NCBI RefSeq assembly: GCF_021560175.1
Contig: NZ_CP091110.1
Coordinates: 1,912,001-1,976,000 of the forward strand
DNA from: Neobacillus drentensis
GTDB taxonomy: Bacteria > Bacillota > Bacilli > Bacillales > Cytobacillaceae
Reading direction: 5' to 3'
DNA: 64,000 nucleotides
The translations under genes were made by a program, and so were the position numbers. How positions within the stretch are numbered: position 1 is the stretch's first letter; the number at the start of each line of letters is the position of its first letter. Shown here one piece after another: positions 34,863 to 44,027 of the stretch. The notes beneath the pieces are model-generated. The model saw nothing but the letters and a program-made list of their open reading frames with translations. It was not told the origin of the DNA and made no database searches.

Positions 34863-36140
34863 ATGAGTTTGAAGGCAACTGAATACGAAAAAATGGATAA
34901 AGCGAAATATAAAGCCTTCTTTGGTGCCTATATCGGCTGGATATTTGATTACTATGAAGTATTTGTTTTGAGTTTTTTAGTCATTCCAATGGCTGCATCC
35001 CTCTCATTATCAACAGGGCAAGTAGCATCCTTATTCTCCGTTCAATTGGCCTCATTGGCTTTAGGCGGCATTGTATTTGGTTTACTTGGAGATAGAGTGG
35101 GCCGTAAAAAGATATTAATATGGACACTAGTTATTTTTTGTTTTGCTACTTTAATGAGAGCATTTACTTTTGATTATTCTTGGCTAGTGTTCTGGACGGC
35201 GGTTGCAGGTTTTGGACTAGGAGGAGAATACGGAGCGGGCCAGGCACTAGTTAGTGAAGTGGTACCAGCCAAACAACGGGGATTTTGGAGCTCTCTTCTC
35301 TATGGCGGAGCCTATATAGGTATTTTTATGGGGGCATTTATAGGAGGATTTATATTACCAGTTATTGGCTGGAGATGGACCTTTGCCATCTCAGCAGCTC
35401 CTATATTAATAGCGCTATATCTTAGAAAGGATGTCGAAGAATCAAAGGTATGGGAAAAAACGATTAAAACTGCTGGCGCTTCCGATTTTAAGAAAAAGTT
35501 TGGCCTGAAGCGTTTTTGGAAGCCGTTTTTCATAGCTTTGGTTGCAGCTGTATTTCAATATTTTGCTTATTATGGAATAACCAACTTTTTACCTACTTAC
35601 CTCGTAAAATATGAAGGGTTCGAAATGGGGAAAACAGCCTGGTGGTTATTCTTTACAGCCTTCGCCGGATTGGTTGGTTCACTTATTGGAGGCTATACAG
35701 CCGACAGGTGGGGAAGAAGGATTACTCTTTCGTACTTAGCATTTATCGCGGCTGCTGGCGGTTTGCTTCTATATTTTACTTGGGATTCTTTATTGCACTC
35801 TTTGTGGATACTTGTCCCAATTTTCTTCCTGTACATGGGATCGAATGGGGCAACCATCTTCGGTTCGTTGTTTAGTGAGATATTTCCTACTGATGTAAGA
35901 AGTACAGGAATTTCTTGGGCACTTCAAATTGGAAGAGGACTTGCATTTGCTCCGCCTTTAATTACGGCTGCAATCTTTCCGGTTTATGGGTATCAACCGA
36001 TCATACTTATGGGAGCAGGATTCTTCTTCGCATTATGTCTTTGGGCTTGGGTCTTCCCGGAAACGAAAGATAAGAATTTAGATACTGACTCATCCGAGCC
36101 AATCGATATTTCACACAACGGTAAAAATATTTCTAGTTAA
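34863..36140 (+). CDS. MFS transporter, metabolite:H+ symporter type
   Basis: 425 residues; ATG at 34863 close behind AAGGGTGGG (a TTG at 34869 is an alternative with better spacing). Twelve helices; LLGDRVGRKKILIWT after helix 2 is a textbook MFS motif A, GGYTADRWGRR its repeat in the second half, and PETKDKNL the end motif of sugar/aromatic-acid symporters. Loop and length fit the AAHS/MHS group carrying aromatic or dicarboxylic acids. Third MFS gene of the locus. Confidence 0.87.
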   Translation: MSLKATEYEKMDKAKYKAFFGAYIGWIFDYYEVFVLSFLVIPMAASLSLSTGQVASLFSVQLASLALGGIVFGLLGDRVGRKKILIWTLVIFCFATLMRAFTFDYSWLVFWTAVAGFGLGGEYGAGQALVSEVVPAKQRGFWSSLLYGGAYIGIFMGAFIGGFILPVIGWRWTFAISAAPILIALYLRKDVEESKVWEKTIKTAGASDFKKKFGLKRFWKPFFIALVAAVFQYFAYYGITNFLPTYLVKYEGFEMGKTAWWLFFTAFAGLVGSLIGGYTADRWGRRITLSYLAFIAAAGGLLLYFTWDSLLHSLWILVPIFFLYMGSNGATIFGSLFSEIFPTDVRSTGISWALQIGRGLAFAPPLITAAIFPVYGYQPIILMGAGFFFALCLWAWVFPETKDKNLDTDSSEPIDISHNGKNISS

Positions 36141-36178
36141 AAAAATAATAGAAAACAAATGTAAGAGGATGTGAACCG

Positions 36179-37555
36179 ATGGAATCCTATGAATTGGTTA
36201 TTTTAGGCGGGGGCCTGGCCGGCATGTGTGCGGCAGTCGAGGCTGGAGAAAAAGGGGCCCATGTCCTCCTCCTTGAAAAACAAGACGAGCTGGGCGGCAG
36301 CACTGTTTTAAGTTCCGGCTATATGGCATTTGCCGGAACTGATATGCAAGAGGCGGCAGGGATAGTAGATTCCAATCAATCTCTTTTAAACGACCTTATA
36401 GAAGTGGGCGGAGGCGTGAACGACCCTGCCTTACTAACGTTTTATACACAGAATCAGTTGGATACCTATAAATGGCTTTTAGAGCTTGGGATAGAGTTTC
36501 GCTCATTAGAGGCGGTAAGCGGTCACAGTGTTCCTCGTGGACATATCATTGATCCGCATCAAGCCATTCAAACACTTTATAAAAAAGCAAAACAGCTTCC
36601 GAATGTAACCATCCGTTTTTGTGCACCTGCCAAGCGCCTGTTAAAGAACGGCGAAGGAAGAATTGATCGAGTCCATTATGAGCTGGATGGGGCAGAACAG
36701 ATAGTTGAAGCGACTAAAGGGGTAGTGGTTGCTTCTGGTGGTTTTGCCAAGGATGAGGCATTGCTTGAACAGTTTGCCCCACATTTAAAGGGAGCGCTTC
36801 GAATTGGCGGGAGCGGGAACCATGGAGACGGTATTAAGATGGCCTGGGAACACGGGGCCTGGGTTAGTGATTTACCTTATCTGAACGGAACATACGGATT
36901 CCATCCGAGTGCATCCGGCGCAGTTAAAACGCAGGGGCTGGCCTTTTATAAAGGGGCAATCATGGTGAACCAATTGGGGAAACGATTCGTTAATGAATCG
37001 ATATCCTATAAGCTGCTAGGAAAAGCTGCCTTTGAGCAGCCTGATAAAATTACTTATCAGGTGTGGGATCAAACCGTGATGGATAAGAGTGTGGGCGATG
37101 ACCCGCTCTATGATTTCGAGCTGCTCCGCCGTCGCCGTCTTCTTTATACGGCGGATACTTTAGAAGAACTGGCTGATTGTATTGATGTCCCTTTGGAGGT
37201 ATTAGAAGAAGCCATTTCTAGATACAATCAGGGGATACAAACCGGCGAGGATCCTGATTTTGGTCGGAAGACATTAACACATAACTATGGAAAACCAACT
37301 CCGATAGAAAAAGCACCTTTTTATGCATTTGAATCGACTGTGGCGATGCTGGCAACTTATGCAGGAGTCGCGGTCAACTCCGCTGCCCAGGTTCTAAATC
37401 CGTTTGGTGAGCCAATCCCGGGATTGTATGCGGCAGGGGAGGTAACCGGCGGGTTCCACGGTGCCGGTTATATGACGGGAAGTTCGCTTGGAAAGGCAGC
37501 GGTGTTTGGAAGGGTGGCTGCGGCTAGGGCATTATCGGAGTTAATTAAAAGGTAA
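36179..37555 (+). CDS. FAD-dependent dehydrogenase, ketosteroid dehydrogenase/fumarate reductase fold
   Basis: 458 residues; ATG behind AGAGGA. LVILGGGLAGMCAAVEAGEK is the FAD site, LGGSTVLSSGYMAFAG matches the GGST/S motif of 3-ketosteroid Delta1-dehydrogenase and flavocytochrome c-type proteins, and GLYAAGEVTGGFHGAGYMTGSSL completes the flavin pocket. It is more divergent from the two TcuA-like copies. It probably introduces or reduces a C=C bond next to a carbonyl or carboxyl. It lies between the MFS gene and a degenerate tandem repeat. Confidence 0.8.
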   Translation: MESYELVILGGGLAGMCAAVEAGEKGAHVLLLEKQDELGGSTVLSSGYMAFAGTDMQEAAGIVDSNQSLLNDLIEVGGGVNDPALLTFYTQNQLDTYKWLLELGIEFRSLEAVSGHSVPRGHIIDPHQAIQTLYKKAKQLPNVTIRFCAPAKRLLKNGEGRIDRVHYELDGAEQIVEATKGVVVASGGFAKDEALLEQFAPHLKGALRIGGSGNHGDGIKMAWEHGAWVSDLPYLNGTYGFHPSASGAVKTQGLAFYKGAIMVNQLGKRFVNESISYKLLGKAAFEQPDKITYQVWDQTVMDKSVGDDPLYDFELLRRRRLLYTADTLEELADCIDVPLEVLEEAISRYNQGIQTGEDPDFGRKTLTHNYGKPTPIEKAPFYAFESTVAMLATYAGVAVNSAAQVLNPFGEPIPGLYAAGEVTGGFHGAGYMTGSSLGKAAVFGRVAAARALSELIKR

Positions 37556-37569
37556 TTAAAGCCTTCTAG

Positions 37570-37760
37570 TTGAAATCGCCGATAAAGATGTAAAAACCGC
37601 TGATAAAGATATGAAAATCGCCGATAAATAGGTAGAAACCGCCGATATACATGAAAAAACCGCCGATAAATATTTGAAACGGCCAAAAAGCATGTGAGTA
37701 CCGCATGTAAACATCAAAAAAACACCAATAATCATAAAAAACCGCTGATAAAACAAAACT
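37570..37760. repeat. Degenerate tandem repeats, GCCGATAAA type
   Basis: About eight copies of a 19-26 bp unit around CCGCYGATAAANATNTGAAA, decayed towards the right. It fills the spacer between 36179-37555 and the gene at 37807. Minus-strand frames give repetitive YRRF peptides and are not credible genes. Confidence 0.75.
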
Positions 37761-37806
37761 CGAAGAAACGAGCTAACAGCTTTTCCTAAAAAAGGAGGTA
37801 ATCAAG

Positions 37807-38664
37807 ATGAAAATTTGGCATCAAAGCTTAACCACGATCGACCGCGTTCCCCAGTATCGCGATGCCATTGTCAATCATGTCCGCCGGATTGCCCGGCCCG
37901 ATGTAGAGGTCGTTTTACACGGAATGTCGGAAGAAACCTATCCCACCCATTATCCGGGGCAGTTTATCACCTATTCTTACTTGCAAAACCTGCATCGTGA
38001 ACAGTTTGTACGGGCGGCCTTAATGGCTGAAAAGGCTGGCTACGATGCTATGTTTATTGCGACCATTCCTGATGTTGGTCTCTTAGAGGCCCGAACACTA
38101 GTCGATATTCCGGTAGTTGGCTATGGCCAAGCCTCTTTTCATATGGCCTCCATGCTGGGAGATAACATTGGCGTAGTGAATTTTCTTGGTCCGCTTGCCG
38201 ATGAACTGCGGCAAAATGCTGCCCGCTATGGATTAGGCAGTAAGCTGGGGACAATTGTTCAAACTGAAGTAGGCTTTGATCAAGTCTTAGCCGGTTTTAA
38301 TGATCCGGAACCCGTGATTGCTTCTTTTAAAAAAGCAGCTGAAGCCGCGATTGCAGACGGAGCCGATATCATTGTTCCAGGTGAGGGACCTATGAATGTG
38401 TTCCTTGCCACCCATGGTGTTTCAAGAATCGGCGATGTTCCCGTGATTGATTCTTTTGCCGCTGGAATCAAAATGTGTGAGTCCTTAGTGGACTTGCGTA
38501 AAAACTCCGGAGTTTACATGACCCGCCGCGGTTATTTCAATGCGAAACCACCTGCAGAAGCAGTTGAAAGACTTCGGGAATTATACAACCTCGAAGCATC
38601 TCCAGACCCAAAGCAGGAGCGGGGAGTAGCAGTTAGAGGGAGCGAAACGAACACTGTGCAGTAA
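37807..38664 (+). CDS. Asp/Glu racemase-superfamily protein lacking catalytic cysteines
   Basis: 285 residues; ATG at 37807 behind AAAGGAGG. The fold signature of the Asp/Glu/hydantoin racemase superfamily is visible in HREQFVRAALMAEKAGYDAMFIATIPDVGLLEAR and IVPGEGPMNVFLATHG. In active racemases and maleate isomerases these two segments carry the catalytic Cys pair; here they read IATIPD and VPGEGP, and the only cysteine in the protein lies in GIKMCESL. It is therefore unlikely to be a classical racemase. A decarboxylase-, isomerase- or hydrolase-like role in the pathway is possible. EtfBA follows. Confidence 0.75.
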   Translation: MKIWHQSLTTIDRVPQYRDAIVNHVRRIARPDVEVVLHGMSEETYPTHYPGQFITYSYLQNLHREQFVRAALMAEKAGYDAMFIATIPDVGLLEARTLVDIPVVGYGQASFHMASMLGDNIGVVNFLGPLADELRQNAARYGLGSKLGTIVQTEVGFDQVLAGFNDPEPVIASFKKAAEAAIADGADIIVPGEGPMNVFLATHGVSRIGDVPVIDSFAAGIKMCESLVDLRKNSGVYMTRRGYFNAKPPAEAVERLRELYNLEASPDPKQERGVAVRGSETNTVQ

Positions 38665-38710
38665 TTCTGTATTTTTTTAATAGATTACAAGATAAAGAGG
38701 TGATGGGGAA

Positions 38711-39505
38711 ATGCATATCGTCGTGTGTCTCAAACAGTCATACGATCCAGAAATTACTCCACGACATTTCAAGTTAGATCCTAAAACAAATCGGCCGGAA
38801 AATGTAGATTCAGATCTGGTCTTGGATTCTTTCGCAGAAAATGCGCTTGAACTAGCGATTCAGCTTCGCGATAAAACGCCAGGAGCGACTGTCACTGCTC
38901 TCTGCTTAGGTGATGATGAATCAGAAGATGCCTTGCGCCGGGCGCTTGCCTTCACCGCTGATCATGCCGTGCGAGTTTGGGACGAAGAGTGGGAGGATTT
39001 AGACGGTCAGGCTGTTGGTCATATTCTGGCCCAAACGATTAAGGAACTCGGCGGCGCGCAGCTAGTTTTAACAGGCTGCCAAGCCAGTGATATAGAGGAA
39101 GGCCTGGTGGGGCCTGTTCTAGCTGAAGAGCTGGGCGTACCTTGTCTAACATCAGTTTCCGAAATGGAAATAGAAGAAAGTCATCTGAAGGCTACTCGTG
39201 AAGCAGAGGGCGGTTACAGCGTGGTGGGCGTTCCGGCTCCTGCTGTCTTCACGATTATTAGTTCTGAGACAAATGTTCCGAGACTGCCGAAAGTAAAGGA
39301 TATTCGGCTGGCGAGAACGAAGCCGATTAAAGTATATGAGGCAGAGGATCTCGAACTAGATGAAGAACGGTGTCAACCGGGTGTCAAACTTGAGCGGGCC
39401 TACGTGTTAAACAGAGAAGTTACGTGTGAAGTCCTGCCTGGTTCGGATGGAGCAGAACTTGCGGGTGAATTAGCTGACAAGCTCTTGGCGCTCAAGATTC
39501 TTTAG
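38711..39505 (+). CDS. etfB: Electron transfer flavoprotein beta subunit
   Basis: 264 residues; ATG at 38711 behind GAGGTGATGGGG. The N-terminus MHIVVCLKQSYDPEITP, SDLVLDSFAENALELAIQL, LTGCQASDIEEGLVGPVLAE and the AREAEGGYSVV stretch are typical of EtfB/FixA. It binds AMP and docks with dehydrogenases. It lies 12 nt from etfA. Presence inside this locus suggests it takes electrons from the local FAD enzymes rather than from beta-oxidation, although no cognate acyl-CoA dehydrogenase or ETF:quinone oxidoreductase is visible here. Confidence 0.9.
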   Translation: MHIVVCLKQSYDPEITPRHFKLDPKTNRPENVDSDLVLDSFAENALELAIQLRDKTPGATVTALCLGDDESEDALRRALAFTADHAVRVWDEEWEDLDGQAVGHILAQTIKELGGAQLVLTGCQASDIEEGLVGPVLAEELGVPCLTSVSEMEIEESHLKATREAEGGYSVVGVPAPAVFTIISSETNVPRLPKVKDIRLARTKPIKVYEAEDLELDEERCQPGVKLERAYVLNREVTCEVLPGSDGAELAGELADKLLALKIL

Positions 39506-39517
39506 GAGGAGTCCAAC

Positions 39518-40498
39518 ATGTCCAATATTCTTGTTTTTGCAAATCAGCAGGGAGATGCCTTAAGTCCGAGTGCTAAAGAGGCATTAGCGTTTGCCTGTCA
39601 GTTAGCCAAGAGCACAGGTGGAGAAGTCGCAGCTGTTTTAACAGGTCCTGCAGCTGTGACTTGTTCCAAGGAAGCGATTGCTTGCGGTGCGAATAAAGTC
39701 TACACGGTTTCTAATCCGTTGCTTGCCGAATATCAGGCCGACGTCTATGTGGATTGTCTTTCTACTATTTTTAAGCAATCCGGTGCAGATATTTTTGTCC
39801 TTTCCTTTGATCAAATCGGCAAGGACCTTGTGGGCCGGATCGCAACAAGGGTGGGCGCCTCTGCCATGACAGAAGTGGTTGATTTTAAAACGGAAGGTCA
39901 AAAGATCACCTGGGTTCGTCCCATTTATGGGGATAAGGCATTTGGAGAATATTCGGCCAACCGCTCTCTAATGGTAGTGGGGATCCGCCAAAAAAGTCAA
40001 AACTTGCCTCTGCCTGATGAATCTCGAACAGGGGAGATTATTTCGGTAGACTATCAACCTAAAGAAGAGCTTGTTTTAACAAAGCTGGTCGTAAAAATTC
40101 AGTCGGCCTTGTCCGATATTCGCCTAGAAGATGCAGCCATTATTGTTTCCGGTGGACGAGGGCTGGAAGGACCTGATGGTTTTGCAGAACTGCAGGCCCT
40201 GGCAGATGTGCTTGGGGGAGCAGTGGGAGCATCCCGGGCAGCCTGTGATGCAGGCTGGGTTCCGTCCAATTTCCAGGTTGGTCAAACAGGAGCGGTTGTG
40301 GCACCTGATCTCTATATAGCGGTAGGTATTTCAGGTGCGAGCCAGCACTTAGCCGGCATTTCCAATGCCAAAACGGTCGTGGCAATCAATACGGATGCGG
40401 AGGCGGCTATTTTTAAACGGGCCGATCTTGGTGTGATTGCGGATTATAAGCAGGTCATTCCTGCGCTGACGGAGAAATTAAAAAAAGTTCTCGTATAA
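39518..40498 (+). CDS. etfA: Electron transfer flavoprotein alpha subunit
   Basis: 326 residues; ATG behind AGGAGGAG. The C-terminal FAD domain is intact: VSGGRGLEGPDGFAELQALA, GASRAACDAGWVP, QVGQTGAVVAPDLYIAVGI, SGASQHLAGI and the closing NTDAEAAIFKRADLGVIADY. It forms the ETF heterodimer with the upstream beta subunit. A perfect terminator 7 nt after the stop closes the unit. Confidence 0.92.
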   Translation: MSNILVFANQQGDALSPSAKEALAFACQLAKSTGGEVAAVLTGPAAVTCSKEAIACGANKVYTVSNPLLAEYQADVYVDCLSTIFKQSGADIFVLSFDQIGKDLVGRIATRVGASAMTEVVDFKTEGQKITWVRPIYGDKAFGEYSANRSLMVVGIRQKSQNLPLPDESRTGEIISVDYQPKEELVLTKLVVKIQSALSDIRLEDAAIIVSGGRGLEGPDGFAELQALADVLGGAVGASRAACDAGWVPSNFQVGQTGAVVAPDLYIAVGISGASQHLAGISNAKTVVAINTDAEAAIFKRADLGVIADYKQVIPALTEKLKKVLV

Positions 40499-40504
40499 AT
40501 AGGT

Positions 40505-40545
40505 GAAGCAGGAACCTGTCAAACAGTAGGGGTTCCTGCTTCTTT
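40505..40545 (+). terminator. Intrinsic terminator after etfA
   Basis: 12 bp perfect stem GAAGCAGGAACC (40505-40516) with 40531-40542, followed by TTTGATT. Confidence 0.85.
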
Positions 40546-40592
40546 GATTCTGAAAATTTTGATATTATTAGAGGATGAAAGGTGTGATAGAA

Positions 40593-41399
40593 TTGGTTGT
40601 TCAACTAGAAAACGTCTCCTTAAAGCGGGATGGGAAATGGATTCTGCAAGATATTAACTGGCAAATTAAAAAAGGAGAACATTGGGTGTTATTCGGATTA
40701 AATGGTTCTGGAAAAACAGCCATTTTAAATTTACTCAATGCCTATAATTTCCCAACAAAGGGGAAAATTACGGTACTAGATTTGGAGTTTGGAAAAACCT
40801 ATTTGGGAGAAAAACTTCGTAAACAAATTGGATTTGTTTCATCATCGCTCCAAGAAAAATTTCACCCGGATGATAACGCATTCGAAGTCGTCTTAAGCGG
40901 TGCCTTCGCCTCGATTGGTTTATACGAGACACCAACCGACGACATAAGAAAAAATGCAATTGCGCTTCTTGAGGAACTAGGCTGCATGGAGTATGCCAAT
41001 CGTGACTATACTACCCTATCACAGGGCGAAAAACAACGCGTCCTTATTGCGCGGGCATTAATGGCCAATCCAGCGTTGCTGATTCTTGATGAACCGACAA
41101 ATGGCTTAGATTTTATTGCCCGCGAGCAATTATTAGAATCGGTTGAAAGGATCACCAATAAACTGGATGCACCGACCATCATTTATGTTACCCACCATGT
41201 GGAAGAAATCCTGCCTGCTTTCAGTAAAACCTTCCTTTTGAAAAAAGGACAAGTTTTTGCAGCAGGAGAAACGAAAGCGATGATATCCAGCGATACGCTT
41301 ACACAGTATTTTAACTTACCTGTTAAGGTGCAATGGGACAACGACCGACCACTACTGTCCAAACAGACGGCAAAAGAAACAGTCAAATTGAATTCTTAA
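40593..41399 (+). CDS. ABC transporter ATP-binding protein, YlmA-like
   Basis: 268 residues from the TTG at 40593 (LVVQLENVSLKRDGKWIL), 8 nt after AAAGGTG; the ATG at 40575 sits against its only upstream purine run. Walker A GLNGSGKT, signature LSQGEKQR, Walker B LLILDEPTNGLD and the H-loop VTHHVEE are intact. It resembles B. subtilis YlmA, an orphan ATPase of unknown partner. No permease is adjacent. Confidence 0.82.
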   Translation: MVVQLENVSLKRDGKWILQDINWQIKKGEHWVLFGLNGSGKTAILNLLNAYNFPTKGKITVLDLEFGKTYLGEKLRKQIGFVSSSLQEKFHPDDNAFEVVLSGAFASIGLYETPTDDIRKNAIALLEELGCMEYANRDYTTLSQGEKQRVLIARALMANPALLILDEPTNGLDFIAREQLLESVERITNKLDAPTIIYVTHHVEEILPAFSKTFLLKKGQVFAAGETKAMISSDTLTQYFNLPVKVQWDNDRPLLSKQTAKETVKLNS

Positions 41400-41410
41400 A
41401 AAGAACAACA

Positions 41411-41440
41411 AAGGCACATGAACATTCATGTGCCTTATTT
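41411..41440 (+). terminator. Intrinsic terminator after ABC ATPase
   Basis: AAGGCACATGA/TCATGTGCCTT (41411-41421, 41426-41436), 4 nt loop, ATTT tail. Confidence 0.75.
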
Positions 41441-41536
41441 CGATGGGGACTGGTGAACTAGAATTGTAAAAATCTGACCGTAAAAAATAATAACTAGACA
41501 TAATAAGAAGAAGTGAGCAAAAGGGGAGAAAAAGAA

Positions 41537-42664
41537 GTGAAATTCATCAAAGCTATTCTTATTATACTAGCCATATTGTTTATGCTCGTTTTGGGTATAA
41601 CAGCACCCATTTCATTTATCGGTTTTGTTATTTTTCTAATCGGAATGGTAGTAAACAGCCAATACAAAAAACGAAACATTCGGTTTGCTAAGGGAGGCTG
41701 GCTGATTGCGGCAGGAATCATCTCCTCCTTTCTACTAGCAATGGTGTTCTCGGAACCTGCGAAACAGAAACAAGTAACGGATCCCTCAAAAACAGAAGCG
41801 GTGAATAAGGAAAAGGAAGCAGCCAAGAAAGCGAAAGAAAAAGCGGAAGCAGAAAAAAAGGCAAAGGCTGAAGAAGCGAGAGTAGCCGAAGAGAAGGCTA
41901 AAGCAGAGGAAGAAAGAATTGCAGCAGAAAAGGCAGAAGCAGAAAAAGCTGCACAGGAAAAACAAGCAGCAAAACAATCGCAGGAAGAATTAGCAAAGAG
42001 TCTGGGGTTAGAGTTGATTACCGTTGGCCGAGTGGTGGACGGGGATACCTTTGTGACTTCCGATGGACGGAAGGTCCGTTTAATCGGCGTCAATACACCA
42101 GAATCGACGACAAGACATGAGCAATACGGCAAAGAGGCCAGTAATTATACAGTGTCAAAGCTAAATGGGAAGCAGATCTGGATGCAAAAGGATGTTTCCG
42201 AAACAGACCGATATGGGCGATTGTTAAGGATCATCTGGTTCGGTGTACCAACAAATGATCAGGATGAAAAGGAAATTCGCTCGAAAATGTTTAATGCTGA
42301 TTTAGTGTTAAACGGGTATGCCGAGCCGTCCACATATCCACCAGATGTCAAATATAGTGACTATTTTGTTAAGTTTGCCCGAGAGGCAAGGGAGGCAAAT
42401 AAAGGTCTTTGGGCATTCGGCAGCCAAGGGACAACGAAGGGGGATTTAGATTCAAGCTCCAGCAGCAATGGTTCTGGTGCCTCGACAGGCGGGAATCCAT
42501 CAAATAGTCCTTCAAGCGGAAAGGGCAAGACTAATGCGGGTACGGAGTCGTTTAAGAATTGTACGGAAATGCGAAAAGTGTATCCGAATGGTGTGCCATC
42601 AACGCATCCTGCTTATGAGGCAAGGCATGACCGCGATAAAGATAACTGGGCTTGTGAACAATAA
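41537..42664 (+). CDS. Membrane-anchored thermonuclease with Excalibur domain
   Basis: 375 residues from the GTG at 41537, 9 nt after AGGGGAG. Two or three N-terminal hydrophobic segments (residues 1-80), then a long Ala/Glu/Lys coiled coil (about 80-155), a staphylococcal nuclease-like domain (about 160-295: VVDGDTF, RLIGVNTPES, DRYGRLLRI), a Ser/Gly-rich linker and a C-terminal Excalibur motif (RHDRDKDNWACE, calcium-binding). Likely an extracytoplasmic nuclease degrading nucleic acids at the cell surface. The dense charged coiled coil produces a long antisense frame that is not a gene. Confidence 0.88.
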   Translation: MKFIKAILIILAILFMLVLGITAPISFIGFVIFLIGMVVNSQYKKRNIRFAKGGWLIAAGIISSFLLAMVFSEPAKQKQVTDPSKTEAVNKEKEAAKKAKEKAEAEKKAKAEEARVAEEKAKAEEERIAAEKAEAEKAAQEKQAAKQSQEELAKSLGLELITVGRVVDGDTFVTSDGRKVRLIGVNTPESTTRHEQYGKEASNYTVSKLNGKQIWMQKDVSETDRYGRLLRIIWFGVPTNDQDEKEIRSKMFNADLVLNGYAEPSTYPPDVKYSDYFVKFAREAREANKGLWAFGSQGTTKGDLDSSSSSNGSGASTGGNPSNSPSSGKGKTNAGTESFKNCTEMRKVYPNGVPSTHPAYEARHDRDKDNWACEQ

Positions 42665-42676
42665 TAGTAGATAAAA

Positions 42677-42714
42677 GAAAGGCCGCAATCAAAAATGATT
42701 GCGGCCTTTCTTTT
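42677..42714. terminator. Bidirectional terminator between nuclease and serine hydrolase
   Basis: 15 bp perfect stem GAAAGGCCGCAATCA with its complement (42677-42691, 42696-42710), 4 nt loop, T-run on the right and A-rich flank on the left; serves both converging genes. Confidence 0.88.
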
Positions 42715-42748
42715 ATCAATATATGATCACCGTGTCCCAAAACGGTTA

Positions 42749-43867
42749 TCAGTGTTTGACTGTTACTGTTTTTCCAGGTAATGTCGTGACACGTCCGTTC
42801 ATACTTGTTTCCCGAATGGTCACTGTATGCTTTCCGTTCCGATACTTGGCAGTGTCAAGAAGGTAATGAAAGCCAGCTTTGCCATTATTGTATTGAGGAT
42901 AGGCTTTTTGGACATCCGGTCTCGGATCCCAATAGACCGCTTTACCGGCCAATACTCCATCTACTAATATTTCAACCTTGGAAACCACGTTATTATCTAG
43001 GAACCAGCCTTTTACGATACTTTTTCCGATAATAGTAGAGTTATTCACAGGTGCATCGATATACCCAATCGCAGGATAGGATGCTGGAACTTCATTCCAT
43101 ACTAAGCTTGAAATTTTATTGATGGTCTCTTTCCCATAGGAGAAGGTTTTATTATTGGTGGTGAGCACTGCAATTACATAGTTTTTACCTTGTCCATTTA
43201 TATATCCGACACTATTGACATAGAGTTTACTTGGCGGATTGGAAGTGACCCAGCCATTTTTTAAGGCAATACTGACTCCAAAAGGAATTCCATACCCTGT
43301 GCCCCAGCGTTGATCCAACTGGACGTGCCGCATAAGATTCAGACCATATGCTCTTTGTGAATCAGTCAATAAGGCATTATGAAAAGCAAAGTATTTCATC
43401 ATGGTAAGCTGATCCGAGACCGTTGTGGTGGTGCGTCCCCACCAGCCGCCAGTACCGGCAGTTGTTTGAAGCATCCCCACTTTTCGGAAAAAGGGCTGAA
43501 CCTTTTGTTCACTGCCAAGCTGGCGCCAAATTGTACTTGCCGCACTGTTATTACTATTTTCGATCATTTTAGTCAGCAGGGAATTTTCATAACTGGTAAT
43601 GGGTGTTTTATTGTAAAGCACATTTGCCAACATCGACATTTTTACAACACTTTCAGTATAGTAGGTTTTAGAAGAGTTGTATGTATAAGTTTTACCCGTG
43701 TTTGCATCGTAAACGCCCACGGAAACGGTATTACCTCTGGAATGAATATAGTTGGTTACTTCAGGTCCTAAGATTGTGTTTGCTGATGCGTAGATTGGCG
43801 CTTTCCCAAACGAAAGCGTTAACATCCCCATCAAGACTAGCGCAGTTACTTTTTTAAACAGTTTCAT
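42749..43867 (-). CDS. Secreted class A beta-lactamase-like serine hydrolase
   Basis: 372 residues; start at 43867 behind GGAAGGATG (minus strand); a longer frame upstream has no site. The signal peptide runs to about residue 29 (IYASA). The penicillin-recognition fold has S73-V-V-K76 as the SxxK, an SNN motif in MIENSNNSAAS, and KNGW in place of KTG. The C-terminal about 85 residues form an Ig-like Big-type domain (GYIDAPVNNSTIIGKSIVKG). Family members act on peptidoglycan-like substrates or antibiotics. The altered KNG triad makes an antibiotic-hydrolysing role uncertain. Confidence 0.82.
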   Translation of the reverse strand: MKLFKKVTALVLMGMLTLSFGKAPIYASANTILGPEVTNYIHSRGNTVSVGVYDANTGKTYTYNSSKTYYTESVVKMSMLANVLYNKTPITSYENSLLTKMIENSNNSAASTIWRQLGSEQKVQPFFRKVGMLQTTAGTGGWWGRTTTTVSDQLTMMKYFAFHNALLTDSQRAYGLNLMRHVQLDQRWGTGYGIPFGVSIALKNGWVTSNPPSKLYVNSVGYINGQGKNYVIAVLTTNNKTFSYGKETINKISSLVWNEVPASYPAIGYIDAPVNNSTIIGKSIVKGWFLDNNVVSKVEILVDGVLAGKAVYWDPRPDVQKAYPQYNNGKAGFHYLLDTAKYRNGKHTVTIRETSMNGRVTTLPGKTVTVKH

Positions 43868-44027
43868 ATTTTCATCCTTCCTAGCAAATAGTATACCTAT
43901 TCTATGATACTGCTCTTCTAGTAAAAAAAATACTACTTTTGTCATGTTTTTTAGGTAAAAAATACAAGATGCCATTTCTTCTTGTTCATTTTCCTAGATG
44001 CTTTGTTGCATCCAATGTTCACGACAG

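Noticed and set aside
37468..37756. Minus-strand frames with repeated YRRF peptides
   Set aside because: Translation of the degenerate tandem repeat; no start signals.
41494..42132. 212-codon minus-strand frame
   Set aside because: Antisense of the nuclease coiled coil; low-complexity Ala/Ser/Phe composition and no initiation signals.
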